Source: Bacteroidota bacterium | Lineage (GTDB): Bacteria; Bacteroidota; Bacteroidia; Cytophagales; Cyclobacteriaceae | NCBI GenBank assembly: GCA_023412765.1 | Contig: JAEZBX010000199.1 | Coordinates: 1-47,133, forward strand | Length of the DNA stretch: 47,133 bases | Direction: 5' to 3' | Shown: piece after piece, positions 16,574 to 24,654 of the stretch | How the letters are laid out: each line of letters starts with the position of its first letter | How positions within the stretch are numbered: position 1 is the stretch's first letter | Notes under the pieces: model-generated | What the model was told of the DNA's origin: nothing | The model's database searches: none | The model's input: the letters and a program-made list of their open reading frames with translations, nothing else | Program-made: the position numbers and the translations under genes

Positions 16574-17647
16574 ATGTTTGCTGAAGTCCATTGTCCCCGC
16601 GTCCTGCATTCCAGTGAACTGGACCAATATCTCGCAAGAGGTTGGTTTAGAATGGGACAGACTATTTTCACAACAAATTTTCTCAATTTCAGAAACAACT
16701 TTTACAGCTCCATCTGGCTGCGTATACCCCTCCCGGAATATATGTCTGACAAGACTGAGCAAAAACTTTTAAAAAGGAATGCTCGATTTAGAGTAGAGGT
16801 GAGAAAAGCATCGATCACACCCGAGAAAGAACACTTATTTTCTTCATACAAAAAGAATATTTCATTTGAGGCCTCATCATCCCTGAACACCCTACTTTTC
16901 GGAAAGGCGAATTACAACATCTACAACACGTCTGAAATATGTTTGTATGATGGCGACAAATTAATCGCGGTAGGCTTTTTTGACATAGGGCAAACTAGCG
17001 CAGCAGGTATAAGCAGCTTTTATGATCCTGCATATAAGAAGTATACTCTCGGAAAGTATTTAATCTATTTAAAGATCGCCTATTGTAAAAAGCTTGGGCT
17101 GCAATATTTCTATCCAGGATATTTTGTTCCCGGTTATTCATTGTTTGATTACAAGCTTGATATTGGAAAACCTGTCCTTCAATACCTCGAATTTCCATCC
17201 CTGGAATGGAAACCGTTGGACCAATTCAGATTGATGAATAGTCCCTTGCATCTAATGCAGGAAAAATTGCGTGGACTTCAATCAATTTTATTGAACGCTG
17301 GTATTTCGAGCCGCTTGCTTAAATACGAGTTTTTTGATGCTAACCTTATCCCCGAACTTGAAGGCATTGTGTTATTTGATTTCCCGGTATTTCTTATTTG
17401 TTCCGGTTTGTCAGACGAAATGCCGGTTGTTTTTGATGTAAGAGACGGACAATATCATCTTATTCGGTGCAAAAGCGTTTGGGCTTCAAACACAACCAGC
17501 GAGGTGCAGGATGTTTATTCTTCACACGTGTTTAAGTTTGATCACGGGCTTTTTTCAAGTGAGCATCCTCAGGCGATGGCATCAATGATAACAAGGGAGC
17601 TGCAGTCGGAAGGAAAATTATTCAGCGCGAGATCAAGCGTAAGTTAA
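16574..17647 (+). CDS. arginyl-tRNA--protein transferase-like (ATE/Bpt family) GNAT protein
   Basis: A 357-residue protein resembling aminoacyl-tRNA--protein transferases, which add Arg or Leu to protein N-termini and mark them for ClpS/ClpAP-type degradation. The N-terminal part has RMGQTIFTTNF and LLKRNARFRVEVRKA. The GNAT-like core has ISSFYDPAYKKYTLGKYLIYLKI followed by YFYPGYFVPGYSLFDYK, matching the 'FYDP...SLG...Y-Y-GYY-P' signature of bacterial Bpt. The Cys cluster at the N-terminus of classical ATE1 is not seen, and about 120 extra residues follow the core. Its stop overlaps the convergent TPR gene by 4 bases. It may have diverged in substrate; the family call is moderate. Confidence 0.7.
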   Translation: MFAEVHCPRVLHSSELDQYLARGWFRMGQTIFTTNFLNFRNNFYSSIWLRIPLPEYMSDKTEQKLLKRNARFRVEVRKASITPEKEHLFSSYKKNISFEASSSLNTLLFGKANYNIYNTSEICLYDGDKLIAVGFFDIGQTSAAGISSFYDPAYKKYTLGKYLIYLKIAYCKKLGLQYFYPGYFVPGYSLFDYKLDIGKPVLQYLEFPSLEWKPLDQFRLMNSPLHLMQEKLRGLQSILLNAGISSRLLKYEFFDANLIPELEGIVLFDFPVFLICSGLSDEMPVVFDVRDGQYHLIRCKSVWASNTTSEVQDVYSSHVFKFDHGLFSSEHPQAMASMITRELQSEGKLFSARSSVS

Positions 17648-18954
17648 TTTCGTGTTCTGATAGTAGTCTCTTCGTTAATCCAACAGCTGACAGCCACTTT
17701 ATCGCCAGGTCGATAATTTATTTCATGCACCTCTTCGCGCGACGGAAATGACTCCTTAGCGTCCGCCATCTTTGAAGTTTCGCCGGCCTTTTGATACATA
17801 TCGTATGCAACCAGAAAAATAAAGCGGTCTTCTGCTTTTGATTTTCCCTTCTTGCATTCTTCAAAGCTATTGAGATAGAGATCTCCTATTCTTTCATAGA
17901 ACTCCTTTTTTCCCGGATCCAAAGAGATTGCTTTCCGGTAAAGATCGCGAGCCTTGGAATATTCACCTTTGACTTGTTCAAGATGTGCTTGCAGTCCCAT
18001 AATTTCCGCTTTGTCGCCTTGAGATTTGGCGAGCTCCAACGCTTCTGCAAAGAATTGACTGCTCTTTCTTTCATCCTTCATTGAAAGGTAACGGAGGCCT
18101 ATAATTTTTGCCAGTCCAAAATCCTTTTGATTAGAATGAAGTTTTTCTGCTGCCTGAAGCCAGAGTGGATCCTCCGTGCATTTTCCTTTCAGCATGAAGT
18201 TAAAAACCTTTTTGGCCAACGAAAGGTCATCCGGATTTGCCTTGAATTGTGGCCCTAATTTCGTGCGAACAAAATTGCAATCAATTTCAACCAACTCAGA
18301 AAGGATTAACACGTTATCATCATGCATCTTTTGATAGCGCTCGACAGGTTTGTTCTGTGTCTGACTCTTTTGAATTTTCAAATCGATAATCTTTGTAATT
18401 TTGTCATATCGTTCCAGTACCTCATCATCGGACAATAATTTTTGTCTTTTAGCAATTCTTACCGCCTGCATGTAATTTTCTGCCAGGCCATCTAATACTT
18501 TCTCGCCACCAAGGTCGATAGCCTCATCCATCATCGAAAGCATCTGCTTCGCTTTGGATTCATCGTTGTAATAATAATTGAAAAAGGAAATTGCCTTGCG
18601 ACCCATAACATTCTCCTTCTCCCCACAATTCTTCATGCGCAGATCATATATGATTATAACCGAATCGATATACACATTCTTTTGCTTAACATTCTTTTCA
18701 ACTGCGGCAAGAGCATTGTATGTTTCCACACCCTTGATATAGACGTTAGTATTAAATTGAGGCGAATGCCTAAGTAACCAGTTAAGCGGACCTTTCGCGG
18801 CTGAAAAATTTTTTTGTTTGAAAGCATCTTCCAACAGGACGTACTTTTCTATTACATCGTCGGAGGCTGAACCGGAAATGTCCTTGCATTGCGGGAACGC
18901 CAGAAATGAAAAGGCGGAGCAGATTAGAAAGATAAAGACCGCAATTATTTTCAT
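17644..18954 (-). CDS. secreted TPR-repeat protein
   Basis: A 436-residue exported protein (signal peptide MKIIAVFIFLICSAFSFLAF...). The body is helical with tetratricopeptide-like pairs: ALELAKSQGDKAEIMGLQAHLEQVKGEYSKARDLYRKAISLDPGKKEFYERIGDLY is the clearest stretch at about 310-365. A small C-terminal tail, VAVSCWINEETTIRTRN, follows. Such proteins are frequent in Bacteroidota and probably scaffold envelope complexes. The start is the ATG at 18954; a TTG two codons upstream is unlikely. The preceding 182 bases, facing the M48 gene, contain no other feature. Confidence 0.82.
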   Translation of the reverse strand: MKIIAVFIFLICSAFSFLAFPQCKDISGSASDDVIEKYVLLEDAFKQKNFSAAKGPLNWLLRHSPQFNTNVYIKGVETYNALAAVEKNVKQKNVYIDSVIIIYDLRMKNCGEKENVMGRKAISFFNYYYNDESKAKQMLSMMDEAIDLGGEKVLDGLAENYMQAVRIAKRQKLLSDDEVLERYDKITKIIDLKIQKSQTQNKPVERYQKMHDDNVLILSELVEIDCNFVRTKLGPQFKANPDDLSLAKKVFNFMLKGKCTEDPLWLQAAEKLHSNQKDFGLAKIIGLRYLSMKDERKSSQFFAEALELAKSQGDKAEIMGLQAHLEQVKGEYSKARDLYRKAISLDPGKKEFYERIGDLYLNSFEECKKGKSKAEDRFIFLVAYDMYQKAGETSKMADAKESFPSREEVHEINYRPGDKVAVSCWINEETTIRTRN

Positions 18955-19142
18955 ACACAATGTTGGCAGCCTAAATCAATGTACCGCTTTCTGAGGTATA
19001 ATTCAAGGGATTGGGCATTATATTCCGAATCAAAATGCCGTTAATTTTTTTTATTTGACCGCCTTGTCAAGTTACCTCTCAGCGAGCAACGTAATTAAGT
19101 TATTAGCCCCCTCTCCTAACTGTTGATCCTAAATATTCAACG

Positions 19143-21236
19143 ATGTCCGCATTATCTATCGATTATCCAGTCACTCCGAAGGGTGTAGATGAAAATGTTC
19201 TAAAACCATCGTTACAATTCAAGCAGGAGGTTGCTAAGGTTTTGCTAGCGATTGTATTTTTTGTTTTTACCTATTTAATATTAATGACCGCTGCTTTAGG
19301 ATTTGCCATTCTATGCGCTGTTGGTGGATTCTTGCTGGTATCAAATTTTCCCAACTTCCTTACGCTAATGATCGGCATCGGTTTGGTGGGCCTGGGCGCG
19401 ATGGTGATATTTTTCCTTCTGAAATTTCTTTTTAAGAGAAACAAAACGGACCGTTCACATTTAGTAGAGATCAGCGAAAGCGATCAACCCGAGTTGTTCT
19501 CGTTCATCAGAACGCTAACTCACGAGACACAGTCAGAATTCCCAAAAAAAATATACTTATCATCCGATGTAAACGCATCAGTCTTTTATGACTCCGGTTT
19601 TTGGAGCATGTTCTTACCTATTCGTAAAAACCTTCAGATCGGACTTGGACTTGTGAACTCCGTTAACCTCAGCGAATTTAAATCAATACTTGCTCATGAG
19701 TTCGGACATTTTTCGCAAAGGAGTATGAAATTAGGAAGCTATGTATACAATGTGAATCATATTATATACAATTTATTGTATGACAATGAGGGCTACGGCC
19801 GCACGCTGGAAAGCTGGGCAAATATCAGCAGTTACTTTGCGTTTTTTGCCAACATAACTGTGAAGATTGTGGCCGGTATTCAATGGTTGCTTCAAAATGT
19901 TTATCGAGTGGTTAATAAGAACTACATGGCGCTATCCCGTCAGATGGAGTTTCATGCAGACGCCGTTTCCGCCTACGTGAGTGGATCAGCGCATCTTGCA
20001 ACATCTTTACGACGTTTAGAATTGGCGGATGCTGCATACAGCAGATTGTTCGAATATTATGAACAAATGCGGACTCGAAACCTTAAGCCCGACAATGTTT
20101 ATCCGCAGCACTCGGCGATAATGAAACATTTTGCCGATCAGCATGGTATCCGTATCGAAGATGGATTGCCGCAGGTAAATGGCAACTCATTTGCCGCATC
20201 AAACAAAACAAGACTTGTTATCAAGGATCAATGGGCATCGCATCCAAGTATAGAAGACAGGGAAACGCATTTAAAGAAATTGAACATTTCTTCCAAATCA
20301 GTTACTGCTTCAGCATGGACAATTTTTAAGGATCCAATATCATTACAAAAAAATATAACGGAGAAGTTATATGCTCACGTACAATTCGAGCAATCACCAG
20401 AAGTTCTCGACTTTGATTTGTTTCAAAAACTATACAACGCTGACTCAGAAAAATACCAAATAAACAATCGCTACAAAGGATACTTTAATTTTAGAAACGT
20501 CAGCACATTCAACCTCAAAAATGTTGAAGGTGATGTTGCAGAAAAGGAACTTGAAGAAATATTGAATGAAACAACGTTGAGCCTACCCTATGAAGTTGAG
20601 GGTTTGAAAACAGATTTGCACCATCTTAAACTTATAAAACAGAAGGAAATACCTGTAAAGGAATTTGAATTCGCAGGTATCAGATACAAACGGTCTGATG
20701 CAACGAAACTGATTATTGATCTAGAAGCAGAATTATCCCGCATGGAGAATTCTCTTATTGAAAACGATCGTAAAATAGTATCCTTTTTTATTAATGCTTC
20801 CTCTGGGCACGGTCAGACTGAACGTGTTCGACAGCGGTATAGCGAGTTGTTCCAGGCATCTGAAACCACCGACGAAGATCTAAAAATGCATGCGCAGATG
20901 ATGCAGGATCTAAGTCCGATTTATTATGGTAACCTTCCTTTAACGCAGGTGCAAATTGTGATTGCCAAAGTAAAGAACAACGAGATAGGTATAAAAGAAA
21001 GGTTGAACGAAATAATTTCGAATTCCGAGTATTGCAAATACATGAATGAAGCAGATCAAAAAACACTGCAACAATATGTTTCGAAAAATCACGAATACTT
21101 TAGAGATCCATCTTTTAATACCGAGGCACTTGACCTTTTATTGCAGGCAATGAACATCTACCAAACCGTAGTAACCGAGCGGACGTTCATGATGAAGAAA
21201 GAATTGTTGGAGTGGCAATTGAAATTTCTTAATTGA
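19143..21236 (+). CDS. M48-family membrane metalloprotease
   Basis: A 697-residue protein with two or three membrane segments at about residues 32-97 and a zinc-protease motif LAHEFGH, with His at 185 and 189. The third ligand is Glu 269 in SRQMEFHADAVSA. A further hydrophobic region lies near 228-255. The N-terminal half matches Ste24/HtpX-type peptidases. The C-terminal 350 residues are charged and helical and are longer than in HtpX (about 290 residues), so this is the large M48 form found in Bacteroidota. It probably degrades or processes membrane or periplasmic proteins. No operon partner: the tRNA-Leu pair follows 248 bases later. Confidence 0.92.
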   Translation: MSALSIDYPVTPKGVDENVLKPSLQFKQEVAKVLLAIVFFVFTYLILMTAALGFAILCAVGGFLLVSNFPNFLTLMIGIGLVGLGAMVIFFLLKFLFKRNKTDRSHLVEISESDQPELFSFIRTLTHETQSEFPKKIYLSSDVNASVFYDSGFWSMFLPIRKNLQIGLGLVNSVNLSEFKSILAHEFGHFSQRSMKLGSYVYNVNHIIYNLLYDNEGYGRTLESWANISSYFAFFANITVKIVAGIQWLLQNVYRVVNKNYMALSRQMEFHADAVSAYVSGSAHLATSLRRLELADAAYSRLFEYYEQMRTRNLKPDNVYPQHSAIMKHFADQHGIRIEDGLPQVNGNSFAASNKTRLVIKDQWASHPSIEDRETHLKKLNISSKSVTASAWTIFKDPISLQKNITEKLYAHVQFEQSPEVLDFDLFQKLYNADSEKYQINNRYKGYFNFRNVSTFNLKNVEGDVAEKELEEILNETTLSLPYEVEGLKTDLHHLKLIKQKEIPVKEFEFAGIRYKRSDATKLIIDLEAELSRMENSLIENDRKIVSFFINASSGHGQTERVRQRYSELFQASETTDEDLKMHAQMMQDLSPIYYGNLPLTQVQIVIAKVKNNEIGIKERLNEIISNSEYCKYMNEADQKTLQQYVSKNHEYFRDPSFNTEALDLLLQAMNIYQTVVTERTFMMKKELLEWQLKFLN

Positions 21237-21423
21237 GTCGGCTTTAACCCTGCCTATCACATTTGAGCAGCGGGCCGCTAAATCTCCGACCCCCTTCGCA
21301 TTGAAATTGCTTACGTATGCAGGCCCTGGCAAGTTTCCAGCACAGCACCACACCCGACGAATGGAGCTTTCAAATTATAAATGCTGGAAGTGGGAATTAG
21401 ACCCCGCCGATTCGTATAAAAGC

Positions 21424-21455
21424 TTTGTTAAATGCTGAAAACGTTGCTACTTTTG
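21424..21455 (+). promoter_or_regulatory. promoter for the tRNA-Leu pair
   Basis: TTTG at 21424-21427, a 20-base spacer, then TACTTTTG at 21448-21455. This is a full match to the Bacteroidota -33 TTTG / -7 TAnnTTTG pattern, 29 bases before the first tRNA. Confidence 0.75.
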
Positions 21456-21484
21456 TCGCCCTCAGAATTCAAAGAAAAACACCT

Positions 21485-21568
21485 GCCCAGGTGGTGAAAT
21501 TGGTAGACACGCTACTTTGAGGGGGTAGTGCCTTTACCGGTGTGCTGGTTCGAGTCCAGTCCTGGGCA
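21485..21568 (+). tRNA. tRNA-Leu(GAG)
   Basis: The acceptor stem GCCCAGG pairs with CCTGGGC. The anticodon stem CTACT/GGTAG encloses the loop TTGAGGG, giving anticodon GAG. A long variable arm and GGTTCGAGTCC T-arm are present, as expected for a class II leucine tRNA. The CCA end is not encoded. Confidence 0.93.
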
Positions 21569-21574
21569 CTTTTA

Positions 21575-21642
21575 AGTTGAAGGTTTAAAGTTTAAGGTTC
21601 AAGTTTGAGGCTTCGACAACTTTAAACTTTGAACCTTCAACT
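21575..21642. repeat. imperfect inverted repeat built of AAGTTTA heptamers between two tRNAs
   Basis: A 25-base arm at 21575-21599 is complementary to 21618-21642 at about 23 of 25 positions. The arms are made of GGTTTAA, AGTTTAA and GGTTCAA units, the same class as the tract at 22567-22618. If transcribed it would form a long hairpin between the two tRNAs. Confidence 0.8.
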
Positions 21643-21654
21643 TTAAACTAATAC

Positions 21655-21736
21655 GCCGAAGTGGTGAAATTGGTAGACACGCACGTTTCAGGGGCGTGTG
21701 GCGCAAGCTGTGCGGGTTCGAGTCCCGCCTTCGGCA
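21655..21736 (+). tRNA. tRNA-Leu(CAG)
   Basis: The acceptor stem GCCGAAG pairs with CTTCGGC. The anticodon stem CACGT/GCGTG encloses TTCAGGG, giving anticodon CAG. It has a long variable arm and a GGTTCGAGTCC T-arm, and shares most D-arm sequence with the preceding tRNA-Leu. It is convergent with the S24 repressor gene. Confidence 0.93.
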
Positions 21737-21775
21737 CTCACTTACCATATTTTTTGATTCTGAAGGTTCCCTGAG

Positions 21776-22558
21776 CTAAGCCTTCTTTTTTAATCTTTTT
21801 ACTTCTGACTGCAACTCCAGAACCGTGTGAGCGAGGTGATCCATAGACACAGAGCTATTCTGGACATCGGGGAATTGGTTGGAAAAAAAAGCTTTTGCGC
21901 TCCATAATTCCAGGACGTCGGTTGCATCCACTGAATAAGGTTCGTACTGCCTGTTGTCGGAAACCAACAGGAACTTACCGTCCGTTTCGCCAAAGTTGAA
22001 AACTCTCTTGAAGACAATTCCATCCTGCTTGGTGACGAGTATGTAAAGCTTTCCGTTCTTCACTGCACCAATATTCTCCACATACTCACCAAAAATGATA
22101 CTGCCGGGCTGCAGTGGTAACATAGAGTCTCCCTGTATTTCGAAAGCCCGATAGGTTTTATTTTTCGGCAATACCGGCATGCTGATCTTGGGAAGATCCT
22201 TTACAAACTCCGGATCCTGATACCCGGACAAGTATCCGGCAGAAGCTTTGTATGACACCAATTCAACATTTTCCTTGTTGTTGCTGTCAACAGTTATTGC
22301 TAATACTTCTCTTTTACCTGACGAGCTGGCTCGCCTTTCTTTCTCCGATAGCCTGCTTAGATCCTGCTTCACAAGATCGTCGAGGTTGACGTTAAATATC
22401 TTAATAATATCCAGCAAAGATGCCAGCGGTGGTGTAGCGCGTTCTTCCTCGTAGGCACCAATTGCTGCCTGCTTCAACCCGAGCTTTTCTGCTAGCTGTT
22501 TCTGGGTCATACCCTGTTGGACGCGAAGGTATTTTAAGTTCTTGTTTACAATTGCCAT
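21776..22558 (-). CDS. XRE-family repressor with S24 (LexA/UmuD-like) autocleavage domain
   Basis: A 260-residue transcriptional repressor. Residues about 8-65 form an XRE helix-turn-helix (LRVQQGMTQKQLAEKLGLKQAAI). The C-terminal half is an S24 peptidase: Ser 145 in IQGDSMLP and Lys 184 in GIVFKRV form the dyad, and Ala107-Gly108 in SYKASAGYLSG is a suitable cleavage site. The Ala-Ser-Lys spacings (38 and 39) resemble LexA, so RecA-stimulated self-cleavage is plausible. It ends in a short coiled helix. It is divergent from dinB across 222 bases containing two matched dyads and probably controls both genes. A heptamer tract begins 8 bases before its ATG. Confidence 0.93.
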   Translation of the reverse strand: MAIVNKNLKYLRVQQGMTQKQLAEKLGLKQAAIGAYEEERATPPLASLLDIIKIFNVNLDDLVKQDLSRLSEKERRASSSGKREVLAITVDSNNKENVELVSYKASAGYLSGYQDPEFVKDLPKISMPVLPKNKTYRAFEIQGDSMLPLQPGSIIFGEYVENIGAVKNGKLYILVTKQDGIVFKRVFNFGETDGKFLLVSDNRQYEPYSVDATDVLELWSAKAFFSNQFPDVQNSSVSMDHLAHTVLELQSEVKRLKKKA

Positions 22559-22566
22559 AGACTTTT

Positions 22567-22618
22567 CAAAGTTTAAAGTTTAAAGTTTAAAGTTTAAAGT
22601 TCAAAGTTTAAGGTTGAG
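22567..22618. repeat. AAAGTTT heptanucleotide tract abutting the repressor start
   Basis: Seven units of AAAGTTT/AAAGTTC/AAGGTTG run from 22567 to 22618. The near end is 8 bases upstream of the ATG of the S24 repressor, so the tract forms its leader or core promoter region. Confidence 0.9.
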
Positions 22619-22720
22619 TTGACATCATCTGCTTCAATATTGTTTAAAATTACCGCTGCCCTCCCCTTACCGGAGGTGGTAAGAGGCGGAAACGGGTCGC
22701 TATGGCAATTAGCATTACAA

Positions 22721-22737
22721 AACTAAAAAATTTAGTT
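22721..22737. promoter_or_regulatory. candidate operator 1 of the mutagenesis cassette
   Basis: Perfect dyad AACTAAA-AAA-TTTAGTT. The core is AACTAA-N5-TTAGTT, identical in half-sites and spacing to the second dyad at 22752-22772. Confidence 0.65.
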
Positions 22738-22751
22738 TAATATCAAAACAT

Positions 22752-22772
22752 TTAACTAATATTTTTAGTTAA
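22752..22772. promoter_or_regulatory. candidate operator 2, adjacent to the dinB start
   Basis: Perfect dyad TTAACTAA-TATTT-TTAGTTAA, ending 8 bases before the dinB ATG. Its centre is 33 bases (about three helical turns) from that of operator 1. A protein bound here would cover the dinB transcription start. Confidence 0.65.
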
Positions 22773-22780
22773 TTAGCGAC

Positions 22781-23974
22781 ATGGAACGGAACATCATTCA
22801 CCTGGATCTCGATGCATTCTTTGTCGCGGTGGAATGCCAGCGCAATCCGTTCTTAAAAGGTAAACCGCTTATTGTTGGAGGCAGCAGTCGTCGCGGTGTG
22901 GTGGCAGCCTGCAGTTACGAGACCCGAAAATATGGAGTTCACTCCGCCATGCCCGTCTATCTTGCTCTTCAGTTGTGTCCCGACGCGATCGTAATCTCTG
23001 GCGATGTCGAAGCTTATACTGTAGCATCGCACCTGGTCACAGAAATCATTGCAGACTCGGCACCTCTTTTTGAGAAATCGTCTATCGACGAATTCTATAT
23101 CGACGCCAGCGGAATGGACCGGTATTTTGGAGCATTCAAGTGGGCTGTTGAGCTAAGAAAAAAAATAGTAAAGGAAACCAATCTTCCAATCTCTATGGGG
23201 ATGTCTGTTAACAAACTGGTTTCCAAAGTTGCTACCGGAGAATTTAAACCCAATGCCGAACAACATATAGAAGCTGGCACAGAAAAAGAATTTCTGGCCC
23301 CTTTATCGGTGGATAAAATCCCGATGATCGGAAAACAAACTTCAGCCTTCTTGTATGACATGGGAGTGCGTACGGTCGAAACGTTGCGTGCGATGCCTTT
23401 GAAGTTTCTTATCAGCGCTTTCGGAAAAAATGGGATAAGCTTGTGGAATAAAGCTCATGGCATCGACGAATCTCCTGTCGTTCCTTATATGGAGCAAAAG
23501 TCCATATCCACAGAATGCACTTTTGACCAGGATACTATCGACGTAAAAAAATTAAAATCCCTTCTGATCGCAATGGTTGAGAAAGTTGCGTTTCAGATGC
23601 GTGAGCAACGGAAACTTTGTTCTTGTGTCACAGTGAAAATCCGTTATTCAAATTTTGACACAGAAACAAAACAAGTCCAAATTCCATACACGGCGTCGGA
23701 TCATGTACTCCTTCGGGTAGTCACCGAGTTATTCAATAAACTTTACAACAGAAGGATGCTTATCCGTCTGGTGGGCGTGAGGCTCAGCGGTCTTGTACAT
23801 GGAAGTCATCAGATCAGCCTGTTCGATGACACCGAAGAATCCATCAACCTCTATCAGGCAATTGATCATATCAAACACCGGCACGGTGCTGAAAAATTGA
23901 TAAGAGCTACAACCCTCGATGTGAGCAACCGGGTTCGAATGCATATGAACATGTTCAAGGGAAATTTGAAATAG
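22781..23974 (+). CDS. dinB: Y-family DNA polymerase IV (DinB)
   Basis: A 397-residue translesion polymerase that copies past damaged bases at low fidelity. The catalytic metal ligands are Asp 9 (HLDLDAFF) and Asp 103/Glu 104 (SSIDEFY). Phe 14 is the probable steric gate. The finger segment SYETRKYGV, a helix-hairpin-helix thumb (DKIPMIGKQTSAFLYDMG) and the little-finger domain follow. A sliding-clamp motif QISLF is at about 344-348, about 50 residues before the end, as in the Firmicutes-type DinB. It is the first gene of a unit with the 2H-like gene (16 bases later) and dnaE, opposite the S24 repressor, so it is probably damage-inducible. Confidence 0.95.
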   Translation: MERNIIHLDLDAFFVAVECQRNPFLKGKPLIVGGSSRRGVVAACSYETRKYGVHSAMPVYLALQLCPDAIVISGDVEAYTVASHLVTEIIADSAPLFEKSSIDEFYIDASGMDRYFGAFKWAVELRKKIVKETNLPISMGMSVNKLVSKVATGEFKPNAEQHIEAGTEKEFLAPLSVDKIPMIGKQTSAFLYDMGVRTVETLRAMPLKFLISAFGKNGISLWNKAHGIDESPVVPYMEQKSISTECTFDQDTIDVKKLKSLLIAMVEKVAFQMREQRKLCSCVTVKIRYSNFDTETKQVQIPYTASDHVLLRVVTELFNKLYNRRMLIRLVGVRLSGLVHGSHQISLFDDTEESINLYQAIDHIKHRHGAEKLIRATTLDVSNRVRMHMNMFKGNLK

Positions 23975-23990
23975 AAAACAAAAAGACGAT

Positions 23991-24527
23991 ATGACACGAT
24001 TGATTAAAAACCCAGTTCAGGAATTGTTATTCTTGATATCGCCACCACCGCACATCGCCAGCGATGTTTCCGTTTTAAAGGATGACGTCCAATTCTTAAT
24101 CGGTCACGAATTTGAAGACCGGTATTCAAAGGCAAACATCTCGCTTTTTAAATATAGCGACGAACACATCAGCGACATGATACAACATGTGGAATCAAAA
24201 GCAACACACTTCAAACCATTTAATGTGTTTATAAAAAATCTAAATGTGTTTCGATATGGATCCTCACGCACGATCTACCTCGATGTCGTTAACAAATATC
24301 CGATCAGAGATATTTTCGAAAAGCTGGTAAAGGAGGATATCAACTATACTCCCCATATTTCAATAGCAAAAAATATCAGTCTTGAAGACTTCTTAAAGTC
24401 ATGGGTATACCTGAAAGACTTACCCTACAGTCAGCATTTTCTCTGTGATCGAATAACCGTTCTGGCACGAAGCGAAAAAAAATGGATTCACTACCGCGAT
24501 ATTATGTTTGGCGGATCGGTTATGTGA
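23991..24527 (+). CDS. 2H-phosphoesterase-like protein with one catalytic His missing
   Basis: A 178-residue protein with the two-lobed fold of the 2H (2'-5' RNA ligase / cyclic phosphodiesterase) superfamily. The second signature is intact: TPHISIAKN with His 122. The first signature, expected as H-x-S/T-x, reads KANISLFKY with Asn 49 in place of His. With one of two catalytic His missing, normal 2H catalysis is unlikely and a binding or scaffold role is more likely. It sits between dinB and the error-prone dnaE with a 16-base gap from dinB, in the place where proteobacterial cassettes carry ImuA-type accessory genes. No ImuA or RecA-like motif is seen. Confidence 0.8.
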   Translation: MTRLIKNPVQELLFLISPPPHIASDVSVLKDDVQFLIGHEFEDRYSKANISLFKYSDEHISDMIQHVESKATHFKPFNVFIKNLNVFRYGSSRTIYLDVVNKYPIRDIFEKLVKEDINYTPHISIAKNISLEDFLKSWVYLKDLPYSQHFLCDRITVLARSEKKWIHYRDIMFGGSVM

Positions 24528-24654
24528 TGATTTAGGTGTAGAAGCACAACCATGGTTAGGAGGTCGTCTGTTGGAATCTCAAGGCAAAGTGCACGATGAT
24601 ATAGAACTGTAAATAAAGGCTGAGAACGAAATTTCCACTTTCCATTTTCCACCC

